This document shows, piece after piece, positions 50,067 through 57,524 of a DNA stretch of 64,000 nucleotides. The number at the start of each line of letters is the position of its first letter. The first letter of the stretch is position 1. Origin of the DNA: Myxococcales bacterium (GTDB taxonomy: Bacteria > Myxococcota_A > Polyangia > JAAYKL01); the NCBI GenBank assembly GCA_012522445.1, contig JAAYKL010000109.1, positions 44,860 through 108,859 of the forward strand, written 5' to 3'. The notes beneath the pieces were generated by a model. The model saw nothing but the letters and a program-made list of their open reading frames with translations, had not been told where the DNA came from and searched no databases. Both the position numbers and the translations under genes were made by a program.

Positions 50067-50952
50067 AGGATTGATTACCGCGTTGGCAACGCCGCTACAG
50101 GCAGATGCGGTCGACGCCGATGCCTTAACCCGGTTGGTCGAACGACAAGTGCGCGCAAAGGTGCACGGGGTGGCGGTGTGCACCGCTGCGGGGGAGGGCG
50201 CGTTGTTGTCCGGCGAAGAGCGCGGGCAGGTGATTGATGTTGCGATGCGTGCGGTCGCTGGCCGGGTGCCGGTGTACGCGGGCGTGATGGCCCTGGCCAC
50301 CCGGGATGCCACCACCCAAGTCCAGGATGCGGCCGCCGCCGGCGCTGCGGGGGTCTTTGTCGCCACACCGCCCTTGTTGCAGCAGCACGAGGACGCCCTG
50401 CTGGCGCACTTTTTTGCCATCGCCGACGCCGCAACGATCCCCGTGGCCATCTGTCACGATCCCGCGCAGTCGGGCGTTGCGCTGTCCCTGGCCTCCTGCG
50501 TGCGCTTGGCCGCCCACCCGCGCATCGCCGCCATCGTCGTCGCCGAAACCGATTTGATGCGCGCGCAGCAAATCGCCCACGGCCTCGCCGATCGCATCGG
50601 GGTGGTCTCGGGACACGACGCGATACACGTGCCCATGAGCCTGGCGGGCAGCCGGGGGGCGTTGTGCCTATCGGCCAATATCTGTCCCGAAAAATGGGTG
50701 TCGGCCTGGCGTTGTCTGGCAGCAAAAGACGCCGCCGGCGCCACAGCGCATCAGTTGGCCTTGCTGGGCCTTGGCGAGGCACTGCGGCTCGAATCCAATC
50801 CAGGCCCGTTGAAATCGGCAATGCACTTGTTGGGGCTCTGCGCCGCCGACGTGCGCGCGCCCATTGCCGTGCCTGCGCGACCGGTGCTGTACCGCATCGC
50901 CGCCGAATTGGAGGCCTTGGGCCTCACCATCGAAAGTCGAGAACTCGTATGA
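50053..50952 (+). CDS. DapA-superfamily (NAL) protein lacking catalytic lysine
   Basis: A 299-residue protein with the TIM-barrel pattern of dihydrodipicolinate synthase and N-acetylneuraminate lyase ('EGLITALATPLQAD', 'GVFVATPPLLQQHEDALLAH', 'GALCLSANICPEKW'). Key residues are lost compared with E. coli DapA: GTTGE reads 'CTAAGE', the Tyr107 site is Pro/Leu, Tyr133 is Cys ('ICHDPAQSG'; Arg138 also gone), and the Schiff-base Lys161 aligns with Val162 ('IAAIVVAETDL'). So it is not a normal DHDPS. It overlaps dapB (ATGA). ATG 50053 is chosen because GAAAGG is 6 bases upstream; ATG 50047 abuts it. Confidence 0.8.
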   Translation: MSPFEGLITALATPLQADAVDADALTRLVERQVRAKVHGVAVCTAAGEGALLSGEERGQVIDVAMRAVAGRVPVYAGVMALATRDATTQVQDAAAAGAAGVFVATPPLLQQHEDALLAHFFAIADAATIPVAICHDPAQSGVALSLASCVRLAAHPRIAAIVVAETDLMRAQQIAHGLADRIGVVSGHDAIHVPMSLAGSRGALCLSANICPEKWVSAWRCLAAKDAAGATAHQLALLGLGEALRLESNPGPLKSAMHLLGLCAADVRAPIAVPARPVLYRIAAELEALGLTIESRELV

Positions 50953-51776
50953 CGAACCCCGTAAAAATAGGTCTGGTGGGCGCCGCTGGGCGCATGGGCA
51001 ACGAAATCATCCGCGTCATCGCGGCCCGCAACGACGTCGTGTTGTCGAGCGCCGCTGAAGACAGCGCCTCCGGGCACCTGGGAGCGGATGCCGGCGAAGT
51101 GGCCCGGGTGGGTGCCTGTGGCGTGGCGATCAGCGACAACCTCGCCCAAGTGGCCCAGCAGTGCGACGTGTTAATCGATGTGAGCCTCGCCAAGGCCGCT
51201 CCGCAGGTCATCGCTGCTGCGCGGGAGGCCGGGCGTCCCTTGGTCAGTGGCACCACGGGCATCTCCGAGGCGGCGATGGCGCAAATGATGGACGCAGCCC
51301 GCGACATCCCCGTGTTGCACACGCGCAACTTCAGCGTGGGCGTGACGGTGCTGGCCGAGTTGGTGCGCCGCGCCGTGCAAATGCTCGGAGCCGACTTCGA
51401 TGTCGAAATCCTCGAGATGCACCACCGCAACAAAATCGACGCCCCGTCGGGAACGGCGGGCATGTTGGCCGATGCCGCGACCGAGGGCATGACCTCGTAT
51501 GCCGAAAAAGCCGCAGTGGTAAATGGGCGCAGCGGCGTGACCGGGGTGCGGCCCAGCGGAGAAATTGGCGTCCATGCGCTGCGCGGTGGCACAGTGGTGG
51601 GCGATCACACGGTGATCCTCGCCGGGGCCAACGAGCGCATCGAGCTCACGCATCGCTCCGAACGCCGCGCCATGCTGGCCGAGGGGGCGGTGCGATGTGC
51701 CGCATTCCTCGCCTCTCAACCCGCGGGACACTACACCATGGCGCACGTCCTGGGCCTTGCGGACGATGACGCATAG
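50949..51776 (+). CDS. dapB: 4-hydroxy-tetrahydrodipicolinate reductase
   Basis: A 275-residue enzyme of the lysine/diaminopimelate pathway that reduces the DapA product with NAD(P)H. NAD motif 'IGLVGAAGRMGNEI' (7-20), 'SGTTGISEAAMAQM', 'FSVGVTVLAELVRRAVQML', the substrate site 'EMHHRNKIDAPSGTA', and 'DHTVILAGANERIELTHRSE' are intact, in contrast to the DapA-like gene beside it. Start overlaps the DapA-like stop. A functional DapA must be encoded elsewhere if this pathway is active. Confidence 0.94.
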   Translation: MTNPVKIGLVGAAGRMGNEIIRVIAARNDVVLSSAAEDSASGHLGADAGEVARVGACGVAISDNLAQVAQQCDVLIDVSLAKAAPQVIAAAREAGRPLVSGTTGISEAAMAQMMDAARDIPVLHTRNFSVGVTVLAELVRRAVQMLGADFDVEILEMHHRNKIDAPSGTAGMLADAATEGMTSYAEKAAVVNGRSGVTGVRPSGEIGVHALRGGTVVGDHTVILAGANERIELTHRSERRAMLAEGAVRCAAFLASQPAGHYTMAHVLGLADDDA

Positions 51777-51785
51777 CCCTCGTCG

Positions 51786-52922
51786 GTGCGGACCGTGGCG
51801 CACGTGAATCACCGGGAACGCCAGTTTTTGTCGGGCAATGTCGCCATGGCGCGCGGGGCCATTGCGGCGGGATGCAACTACTACGCCGGATATCCCATCA
51901 CGCCCTCCAGCGGCATCATGACCGAGATCGCCGCGCACTTTCAGGCCACGGGCGCGGGTGTTTTCGCGCAAATGGAAGATGAAATCGCATCGGCGTGCAG
52001 CCTCATCGGCGCTTCCTGGAGCGGGGCGCGGGCCATGACCGCCACCTCGGGGCCGGGGTTCAGCTTGATGCAGGAGGCCCTGGGGTATGCGTACTTCACC
52101 GAGACCCCCATGGTGGTGATCAACGTGCAGCGCGCCGGTCCGGCGACAGGGCAGGCCACCCGCGTGGCCCAGGGCGATATCATGCAGTTCCGCTACGGCT
52201 CCCACGGCGACGTCTTTCCGCTGGTGTTTTGCCCCGCGTCGGTGGCGGATTGTTTTTCGCTGACGGCCTTGGCGTTTCGCTACAGCGAGATGTTGCGCTT
52301 GCCGGTGTTCATCGCCGCTGACGAGTCGGTGGCCCAATTGCGCGAAACCGCATACCTCGATGTGCCCGCGCCGGTGGTGCCGCGGCGCGCCGTAGATGAC
52401 ACGCCCTTCGACGCCGACATCGCCGGTGGTGTGCCGGGGATGCCGTCGTTTGGCGATGGGGCGGCGCTGTTGGTGACCGGATCCACCCACGACGGACACG
52501 GCATGCGGCGCGTGGACAGCCCCGAGGTGCACGAGCGCCTGGTGGTGCGCCTGCGAAACAAAACCCTGCTGCGGGAGGCCGAGCTCGACCAAACGCTGCT
52601 CGAAGACATGGCGGACGCCGAGGTGGCCATCGTGGCTTACGGCATCTGCGCCCGTTCTGCGCGTGCGGCCAAAAATGCGTTGCGCCAGTCGGGAGCGCGC
52701 GTGGGTCTCGTTCACCTGCGCACCTTGTGGCCCTTTCCGCAACAAACCCTGCAGGCGGCCTGTGCCAATACGCCGCACGTGGTGGTGGCCGAGCTCAACC
52801 TGGGCCAGCTCGCCGCGGTGGTGCAGGGGGTGTTGATGCGGCCGGTGCACGCCCTGTCACAGGTCAACGGCCTGCCCATGTCGCCCGGCAAAATCGCTGC
52901 CTTTATTGCGGAGCTTTCATGA
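51786..52922 (+). CDS. 2-oxoacid:acceptor oxidoreductase alpha subunit
   Basis: A 378-residue KorA/VorB-type subunit with the pyrimidine-binding and central domains: 'GNVAMARGAIAAGCNYYAGY' and 'PITPSSGIM', 'AQMEDEIASACSLIGASWSG', 'TATSGPGFSLMQE', then a C-terminal domain ending 'VVVAELNLGQLAAVVQGVLM'. With the beta and gamma subunits it oxidises 2-oxoacids (2-oxoglutarate or branched types) with CoA and passes electrons to ferredoxin. GTG 51786 is the most upstream start; GTG 51795 is also possible. It overlaps the beta subunit by four bases. Confidence 0.9.
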   Translation: MRTVAHVNHRERQFLSGNVAMARGAIAAGCNYYAGYPITPSSGIMTEIAAHFQATGAGVFAQMEDEIASACSLIGASWSGARAMTATSGPGFSLMQEALGYAYFTETPMVVINVQRAGPATGQATRVAQGDIMQFRYGSHGDVFPLVFCPASVADCFSLTALAFRYSEMLRLPVFIAADESVAQLRETAYLDVPAPVVPRRAVDDTPFDADIAGGVPGMPSFGDGAALLVTGSTHDGHGMRRVDSPEVHERLVVRLRNKTLLREAELDQTLLEDMADAEVAIVAYGICARSARAAKNALRQSGARVGLVHLRTLWPFPQQTLQAACANTPHVVVAELNLGQLAAVVQGVLMRPVHALSQVNGLPMSPGKIAAFIAELS

Positions 52923-53659
52923 CGCGCGATCTGTCCCATTGGCTGCGCCACCCCGATGCGCCCACGGCGTTTTGCCCTGGATGCGGCCACGGCATCTTGC
53001 TCGGCACCCTGCTGCGCGCCATCGACACACTGGCCATCGCGGCGCAAGATTTGCTCTTCGTATCGGGGATTGGGTGCGCCGGTTGGATTCCGAGCCCGCA
53101 CATTTTGGCGGACACGCTGCACACGCTGCACGGCCGGGCCATTCCCTTTGCCACCGGGGCCAAGCTCGCCAATCCGCGGCTCACCACCATCGTCATTTCC
53201 GGGGACGGCGACCTGCTCTCCATCGGCGCCGGACACCTGGTGCACGCCGCCCGCCGCAACATCGACCTAACCGTTATCGTCGCCAACAACGGCATTTACG
53301 GCATGACCGGCGGACAGACCGCTGCCACCACGCCCCTGGGGGTGTCCACCGCCACACACCGGGCGGGAAACCCCGATGCGCCGGTGGATGCCTGCCAATT
53401 GGCCCTGGCCGCAGGAGCGCGTTATGCGGCGCGTTTTCCGGTCACCGATCCCCCGCGCTTGCAGGCGGCCATTGCGCGTGCCATTGCCACGCCGGGCTTT
53501 GCGCTGGTGGATGCCCTCAGTCCCTGCCCCACGCAATACGGGAAGTTTCAACCCGAAGACTCCATCGCCGCGTGTTACCGCCGCTTTGAAGCCGACGTGC
53601 AACAGCGCAGCGATGCGGCGACCGGTGCGGCCATGCCCTTTGGGGAGTTTGTGCCATGA
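52919..53659 (+). CDS. 2-oxoacid:acceptor oxidoreductase beta subunit (TPP-binding)
   Basis: A 246-residue TPP-binding subunit. TPP motif 'ISGDGDLLSIGAGHLVHAAR' then 'DLTVIVANNGIYGMTGGQ'; Fe-S cysteines in 'AFCPGCGHGILL', 'GIGCAGW' and 'LSPCPTQYGKF'. Shorter than some KorB proteins (about 270-290) but complete in motifs. Overlaps both neighbours by four bases. Substrate range cannot be read from sequence; 2-oxoglutarate and branched-chain 2-oxoacids are the candidates. Confidence 0.92.
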   Translation: MTRDLSHWLRHPDAPTAFCPGCGHGILLGTLLRAIDTLAIAAQDLLFVSGIGCAGWIPSPHILADTLHTLHGRAIPFATGAKLANPRLTTIVISGDGDLLSIGAGHLVHAARRNIDLTVIVANNGIYGMTGGQTAATTPLGVSTATHRAGNPDAPVDACQLALAAGARYAARFPVTDPPRLQAAIARAIATPGFALVDALSPCPTQYGKFQPEDSIAACYRRFEADVQQRSDAATGAAMPFGEFVP

Positions 53660-54186
53660 GCGACCGCTTTCGCACGGATATTCTGGTGGCGGGCCTTGCG
53701 GGCCAGGGCGTGCTGGGCCTGAGCAGCGTTTTGGCCGAGGCGGCGGCCAAGGGCGGACATGCGGTGGCGCAAACCGGCATCTACGGTGCGGCGGTGCGCG
53801 GGGGCGTGGCCTTGGGCAGTGTTATCATTAGTGATACCGAGATTGATTATCCCTATGTCGAGCGCGCGGACATCTTGGTTGCGCTGTCGGTGGCGTCGGC
53901 GCATGCCGCATCCGATCGGTGGCAGCGCGACGGCTGGCTGGTGCTCAACGCAGCGGATGTGCCGCAGTGGACTTCGGGCGCGGCAGACACAACGCGGTTT
54001 TGGGGGGTGCCCAGCGCCTTGGTAGCGGAGGCCCAGCAGGTGGGTACGGAGGCGGTGACGGCCGTGTTTGCCGGGGCGGTGCTCGCCTTGTTGCCCCCGG
54101 CATTGCGCGCGCACTGCGAAGTGGCGGAGCCGTTGCAGCGCTTTGTCGTTGCGGGACAACGCCAGGCCCATGCGGTGGTGCCATGA
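53656..54186 (+). CDS. 2-oxoacid:acceptor oxidoreductase gamma subunit
   Basis: A 176-residue gamma-type subunit: 'DILVAGLAGQGVLGLSSVLA', 'GHAVAQTGIYGAAVRGGVAL', 'ERADILVALSVASAHA'. The family contributes CoA binding and the interface with the alpha/beta dimer. Both ends overlap neighbours by ATGA. No ferredoxin domain is fused; the electron-carrying subunits are the three genes that follow. Confidence 0.9.
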   Translation: MSDRFRTDILVAGLAGQGVLGLSSVLAEAAAKGGHAVAQTGIYGAAVRGGVALGSVIISDTEIDYPYVERADILVALSVASAHAASDRWQRDGWLVLNAADVPQWTSGAADTTRFWGVPSALVAEAQQVGTEAVTAVFAGAVLALLPPALRAHCEVAEPLQRFVVAGQRQAHAVVP

Positions 54187-55439
54187 GCGCGATGCGTTCG
54201 GTGGCGGTGCTCTCCCCGAGCCGCTGTCGCGACTGCAGCGATTGCCGCGCGGCCTGTCCGCTGGGACAAGATGTGCCCGGATACATCTGCGCCATTCAAC
54301 GCGGTGCTGTCGCCGACGCGTCGCGCCGCATTGCGGAGACGGCGGCGTTGCCCGGTGTACTGGGGCGGCTGTGTCCCGCGCCGTGTGTGTCCGCCTGTCG
54401 CATGCCCACCATCGGTCGTCCCGCGCCGGACATCCGCGGCCTCAAGCGCTTTGCCGTGGGGCAGTGCCGCGCGTTGCCCGAGACACCGGAGGGGCAAGCG
54501 TTGCACTTTGCCGTGGTGGGGGCGGGACCGTCGGGTCTGGCCGCTGCCCATGCCTTGCGGCGGGCCGGGGTCCAGGTGACCGTCTTCGATGCGGCGGATG
54601 GGGCCGGGGGGTTGCTGGCCAGCGCCGTGCCGGAGTTTGTCTTGCCCCAGGCGGTGTTGCGCGATGATGTGGCGCAGCTTGCGGCGGCGGGGATTGCGTT
54701 TCAATTTGGTGTGCGGGTCGGGGGCGACGCGATGCCCTGGTCGTCGCTCTCCCGGCGCTTTGACGGCGTGGTGCAGGCCACGGGCCGGAGCGCTTCACAC
54801 GGCGCGGCGAACGCCACGGGATCGAACGCGGTGTACACCCCCTTGCAATGGGCGGCGCGGTTTCACCGCAACGAAGCCCTGCCCGGGGCCCAGGTGTTGG
54901 TGCTCGGCGGCGATGTGCGCGCGTTGGCCTGTGCCCGCATGGCCATTCGGCTGGGGGCTGCCCAGGTAACATTGGCCGATCCCCTGCCTCGTTCCCATTG
55001 GAGCATGGGCTCCCCGGGGCAATCTGTGGCCCAACGAGAAGGGATTGCACTGTTGGACTTGCACGCGGCAGAGGGCCTAGGCGAGACCGGGGCGCCCGAA
55101 ACGTCCGAAATGAACGGGAATGGCGATATGGAGAATGCCGCCCCAGGATGGTGGTTGCGCCAACAACGCATCCGTGCCATCGACTGGATCGGGATGCCGC
55201 AATTGCGTGACACCGGGGCGCGTCAGTGGGTGCCGGCAGACTTCTGTATCAAAAAAGATTCAACTGGCGGTATCAATGACGATACGAATTTTGCCCCGAC
55301 GCCGGCGTTGTCCGATGCCGTGCTGGCCGGAGAGGCCGCCGGGTTGCCGTTAAATGTCTTGGCCGCCATGGCCCAAGGACGCGGGGTGGCGCATCGCTTG
55401 TTGGCCGCTTATGGCGTGTCGTTGCGGGGGCCTGCATGA
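54183..55439 (+). CDS. GltD-like Fe-S/FAD oxidoreductase with altered NAD(P)H motif
   Basis: A 418-residue flavoprotein with the N-terminal Fe-S domain of glutamate synthase small subunits (Cys15, 18, 21, 25 and Cys64, 68, 72: 'CRDCSDCRAACPLG', 'CPAPCVSACR') and FAD motif 'VVGAGPSGLAAAHALRRAG' (111-129). In the NADPH domain the usual GGGNTA is 'GGDVRA' (242-247), and the C-terminal AGD FAD motif is degenerate ('LAGEAAGLPLNVLAAMAQGR'). An Azoarcus 2-oxoglutarate oxidoreductase is known to carry a GltD-like subunit for NADP; this may be the counterpart. Both overlaps are ATGA. Confidence 0.82.
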   Translation: MSAMRSVAVLSPSRCRDCSDCRAACPLGQDVPGYICAIQRGAVADASRRIAETAALPGVLGRLCPAPCVSACRMPTIGRPAPDIRGLKRFAVGQCRALPETPEGQALHFAVVGAGPSGLAAAHALRRAGVQVTVFDAADGAGGLLASAVPEFVLPQAVLRDDVAQLAAAGIAFQFGVRVGGDAMPWSSLSRRFDGVVQATGRSASHGAANATGSNAVYTPLQWAARFHRNEALPGAQVLVLGGDVRALACARMAIRLGAAQVTLADPLPRSHWSMGSPGQSVAQREGIALLDLHAAEGLGETGAPETSEMNGNGDMENAAPGWWLRQQRIRAIDWIGMPQLRDTGARQWVPADFCIKKDSTGGINDDTNFAPTPALSDAVLAGEAAGLPLNVLAAMAQGRGVAHRLLAAYGVSLRGPA

Positions 55440-56227
55440 GCTTCGTGTTCACCGTGGATGGCCAGCCCGTGGATGCCCGCGCCGGTGAAACGCTGTTGAC
55501 GGCCTTGCGGCGCCACAGCTGCGACATCCCGACGCTTTGTCATGCCGACCCGCTGTCTCCCGCAGGCTCGTGCCGCCTGTGCGTTGTCGAAATGAAGTGC
55601 CGCGACGCCGATGGCTTTCGCATGGTGGCGTCCTGCGAGATGGCGACCCAGGCGGGGATGGAGATCCGCACCCAGTCCGATGCCCTGCGCCAAACGCGGC
55701 GCGCCCTGGTGACCCTGCTGCGGCGCCTGGCACCCGATGCGCCGGCGTTGCAAGCGCGCCTGGACCGAGCGGTGGGAGTGGCGACATCTCCGGAAAACGG
55801 CGTGCCGACGGGCGAAGGCCCCGCGCCCTGCATTCGCTGCGGTCTTTGCGTCCAGGTGTGCGGCGAGGTGGTGGGGGCCCATGCGATCGCCATGTTGGGC
55901 CGCGGCCGTTCGCTGCGCGCGGACACCCCGCCCCATCCTGCGGGCACCGTGCCGTGCATCGCTTGTGGTGCCTGTGCCGCGCTTTGTCCCACGGGGCATG
56001 CGGCGCGCTTTCCCGCCGCAGGGCTGGATGCGTTGAAACTGCGTACTGCCGTCCCCCGGCCCTGTCGTTACGCCCTGATGGGCTTGGCGCCAGATGTGGC
56101 CTGCGCCGCCAATTACCAGTGCGCGGTGTGCGACATTCACCACCGCATGTTGCGCCGCGCCGAAGACGCCGGGGTGGCGCATCCGGTGTTCTTGAAAGGA
56201 ACCGAGAAAGGAACCGAGGTGCGATGA
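55436..56227 (+). CDS. [2Fe-2S]/[4Fe-4S] electron-transfer protein (HydC/NuoG-N-like)
   Basis: A 263-residue protein. Residues 1-75 are a plant-type [2Fe-2S] domain (Cys35, 46, 49, 67: 'PTLCHADPLSPAGSCRLCVV'), then a helical segment, then two [4Fe-4S] motifs near 132-145 and 174-187 ('CIRCGLCVQVCGE', 'CIACGACAALCPTG') and four extra C-terminal cysteines ('FPRPCRYA', 'NYQCAVCDIHH' type). The layout matches NuoG/HydC N-terminal modules. It likely bridges the oxidoreductase to the flavoprotein. Overlaps both neighbours. Confidence 0.83.
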   Translation: MSFVFTVDGQPVDARAGETLLTALRRHSCDIPTLCHADPLSPAGSCRLCVVEMKCRDADGFRMVASCEMATQAGMEIRTQSDALRQTRRALVTLLRRLAPDAPALQARLDRAVGVATSPENGVPTGEGPAPCIRCGLCVQVCGEVVGAHAIAMLGRGRSLRADTPPHPAGTVPCIACGACAALCPTGHAARFPAAGLDALKLRTAVPRPCRYALMGLAPDVACAANYQCAVCDIHHRMLRRAEDAGVAHPVFLKGTEKGTEVR

Positions 56228-56454
56228 GCAGCGACCGCGACATGACGCCCGAAGAGGCCCAGCGCATGGCGGAGGCGTGCTGTGCGGCCCTGACCTGCGA
56301 CGGCTGTGCGCGCTGCCGCTTGATCTGTCCAGACCTGGCCATCACCCAGGACGCGGCGGGCGGCGTGGTGATTAACGCTGCGTTTTGTCGCGGGTGTGGG
56401 CTGTGTGTGGCGGTGTGTCCGTGTGGGGCGTTGGCGATGGCGCCGCTTCGGTAG
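56224..56454 (+). CDS. Two-cluster [4Fe-4S] ferredoxin, last gene of the operon
   Basis: A 76-residue bacterial-type ferredoxin with two full Cys-x2-Cys-x2-Cys-x3-Cys motifs (25, 28, 31, 35 and 55, 58, 61, 65: 'CDGCARCRLICPD', 'CRGCGLCVAVCPCG'). It resembles the delta subunits of 2-oxoacid:ferredoxin oxidoreductases. It starts in the stop of the preceding gene. Its last 83 bases overlap the 3' end of the convergent deacetylase gene. Confidence 0.87.
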   Translation: MSSDRDMTPEEAQRMAEACCAALTCDGCARCRLICPDLAITQDAAGGVVINAAFCRGCGLCVAVCPCGALAMAPLR

Positions 56455-57418
56455 CGGGTGGTGCGGGGTCTGCGGCGGGCGCGGTGAAACTGTCCGGAGC
56501 GCTCATGACGATCAGGCGGTCGCGCAACGGTACCAGCGCTTTGACTAGAGCGATCAACGGACGTCCGATCAGCCGGTCGTGGGCCAGGATGACACCGCCG
56601 TGTTTTTGGGCGGCTCCTGCGGCGAGTTTGGCGTAGTGCCGTTTTTCCTCGACGCTGACAATGGTGGGCACGGAGTCGCGCGTGGAGTGGTGCCAAAGGG
56701 CGACGCGCACGTCGGCTTGGGAGAGGGCGTCGTTAAACAGGCAGTTATCGGCGCTGGGAAATTTGGCGGGATTTAAGTAGGGGCTGCCGCCGGGCGGGCG
56801 AAACCAGTGGAGCTTCACCGGGTGTTGTCCCGGTGCGTAGCCGTGTTCCCGCATGATTTCTTCGTGGCGTTTGTAAATGTGGGGCGCCTTTTTGACCTGA
56901 ATGGCCCGCGGCTGTTTTCCGTAGAAATCGAGAAACACATAGCGCTCCAAGCGGGTGTAGTCCGCGTCGTCTTGGGCGATGAGGGCGAGGTCGACCTTGA
57001 TTTGGGTGAGGTGAATTTCGGCGTACAGCCACTGCAGGTGAAACTCGGGGGTTCCCTGGCGAATGGCCATGCGGGTGTCGTGGGTCCAGCTATGGTTGGC
57101 CAGGGCGTGGCCCTCTTTGGCCATGCGGGCGATGAGGTGCCACGAGCGGCGGTGAATCTTGTGACCGGAGACAAAAAATGTCGCGCGAATGCCGTGTTCG
57201 GCCAGGGCGTCGAGCACCCGGGGCGTGTGCGCGCGCATGGGGCCGTCGTCGAAGGTCAGGGCGATGGGCATGTCGTCGGGCACGGGGGTGCGGGTGTAAA
57301 TACCGCCCGCGGGCATGCCGCAAAATTTGTCCTTTGCCTGCGCGGCGAACACCAAAAGAAAGAGACACAGGGGGAGAGAAAGGCGGCCAAAAATTGGCAG
57401 CTTGGATTTTGTTTTCAT
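56372..57418 (-). CDS. Polysaccharide deacetylase (NodB-like)
   Basis: A 348-residue exported protein with signal peptide (about 7-29, 'SLPLCLFLLVFAAQA'). NodB motif 1 'ALTFDDGPM' (Asp57/Asp58), motif 2 'NHSWTH' (His109, His113), and late motifs 'WFRPPGGSPYLN' and 'GGVILAHDRL' are present, so metal-dependent deacetylation of N-acetylglucosamine polymers is expected. A Pro/Ala/Thr-rich tail follows; its last 28 residues are encoded antisense to the ferredoxin gene. ATG 57418 is chosen; ATG 57469 is the alternative. Confidence 0.87.
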   Translation of the reverse strand: MKTKSKLPIFGRLSLPLCLFLLVFAAQAKDKFCGMPAGGIYTRTPVPDDMPIALTFDDGPMRAHTPRVLDALAEHGIRATFFVSGHKIHRRSWHLIARMAKEGHALANHSWTHDTRMAIRQGTPEFHLQWLYAEIHLTQIKVDLALIAQDDADYTRLERYVFLDFYGKQPRAIQVKKAPHIYKRHEEIMREHGYAPGQHPVKLHWFRPPGGSPYLNPAKFPSADNCLFNDALSQADVRVALWHHSTRDSVPTIVSVEEKRHYAKLAAGAAQKHGGVILAHDRLIGRPLIALVKALVPLRDRLIVMSAPDSFTAPAADPAPPATEAAPSPTPHTDTPPHTAHTRDKTQR

Positions 57419-57424
57419 CTCTTG

Positions 57425-57453
57425 AGCATAAACCCCGCGCTTTATGGCGGCAA
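57425..57453 (-). promoter_or_regulatory. Promoter placing +1 at the deacetylase start (leaderless candidate)
   Basis: Minus strand: TTGCCG (57453-57448), 17 bases, TATGCT (57430-57425). Only six bases (CAAGAG) separate the -10 from the ATG at 57418. Confidence 0.5.
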
Positions 57454-57524
57454 ATATTAGACTTTTCATGTATTTTTCGGTTTGATTCACTTGTTTGGTG
57501 ATCGCAAGAAAGGTTTTAAAATTC

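Noticed and set aside
51171..52850. 559-residue frame antisense to dapB and the alpha subunit
   Set aside because: Both sense genes are full length and motif-rich; the antisense product has no recognisable domain.
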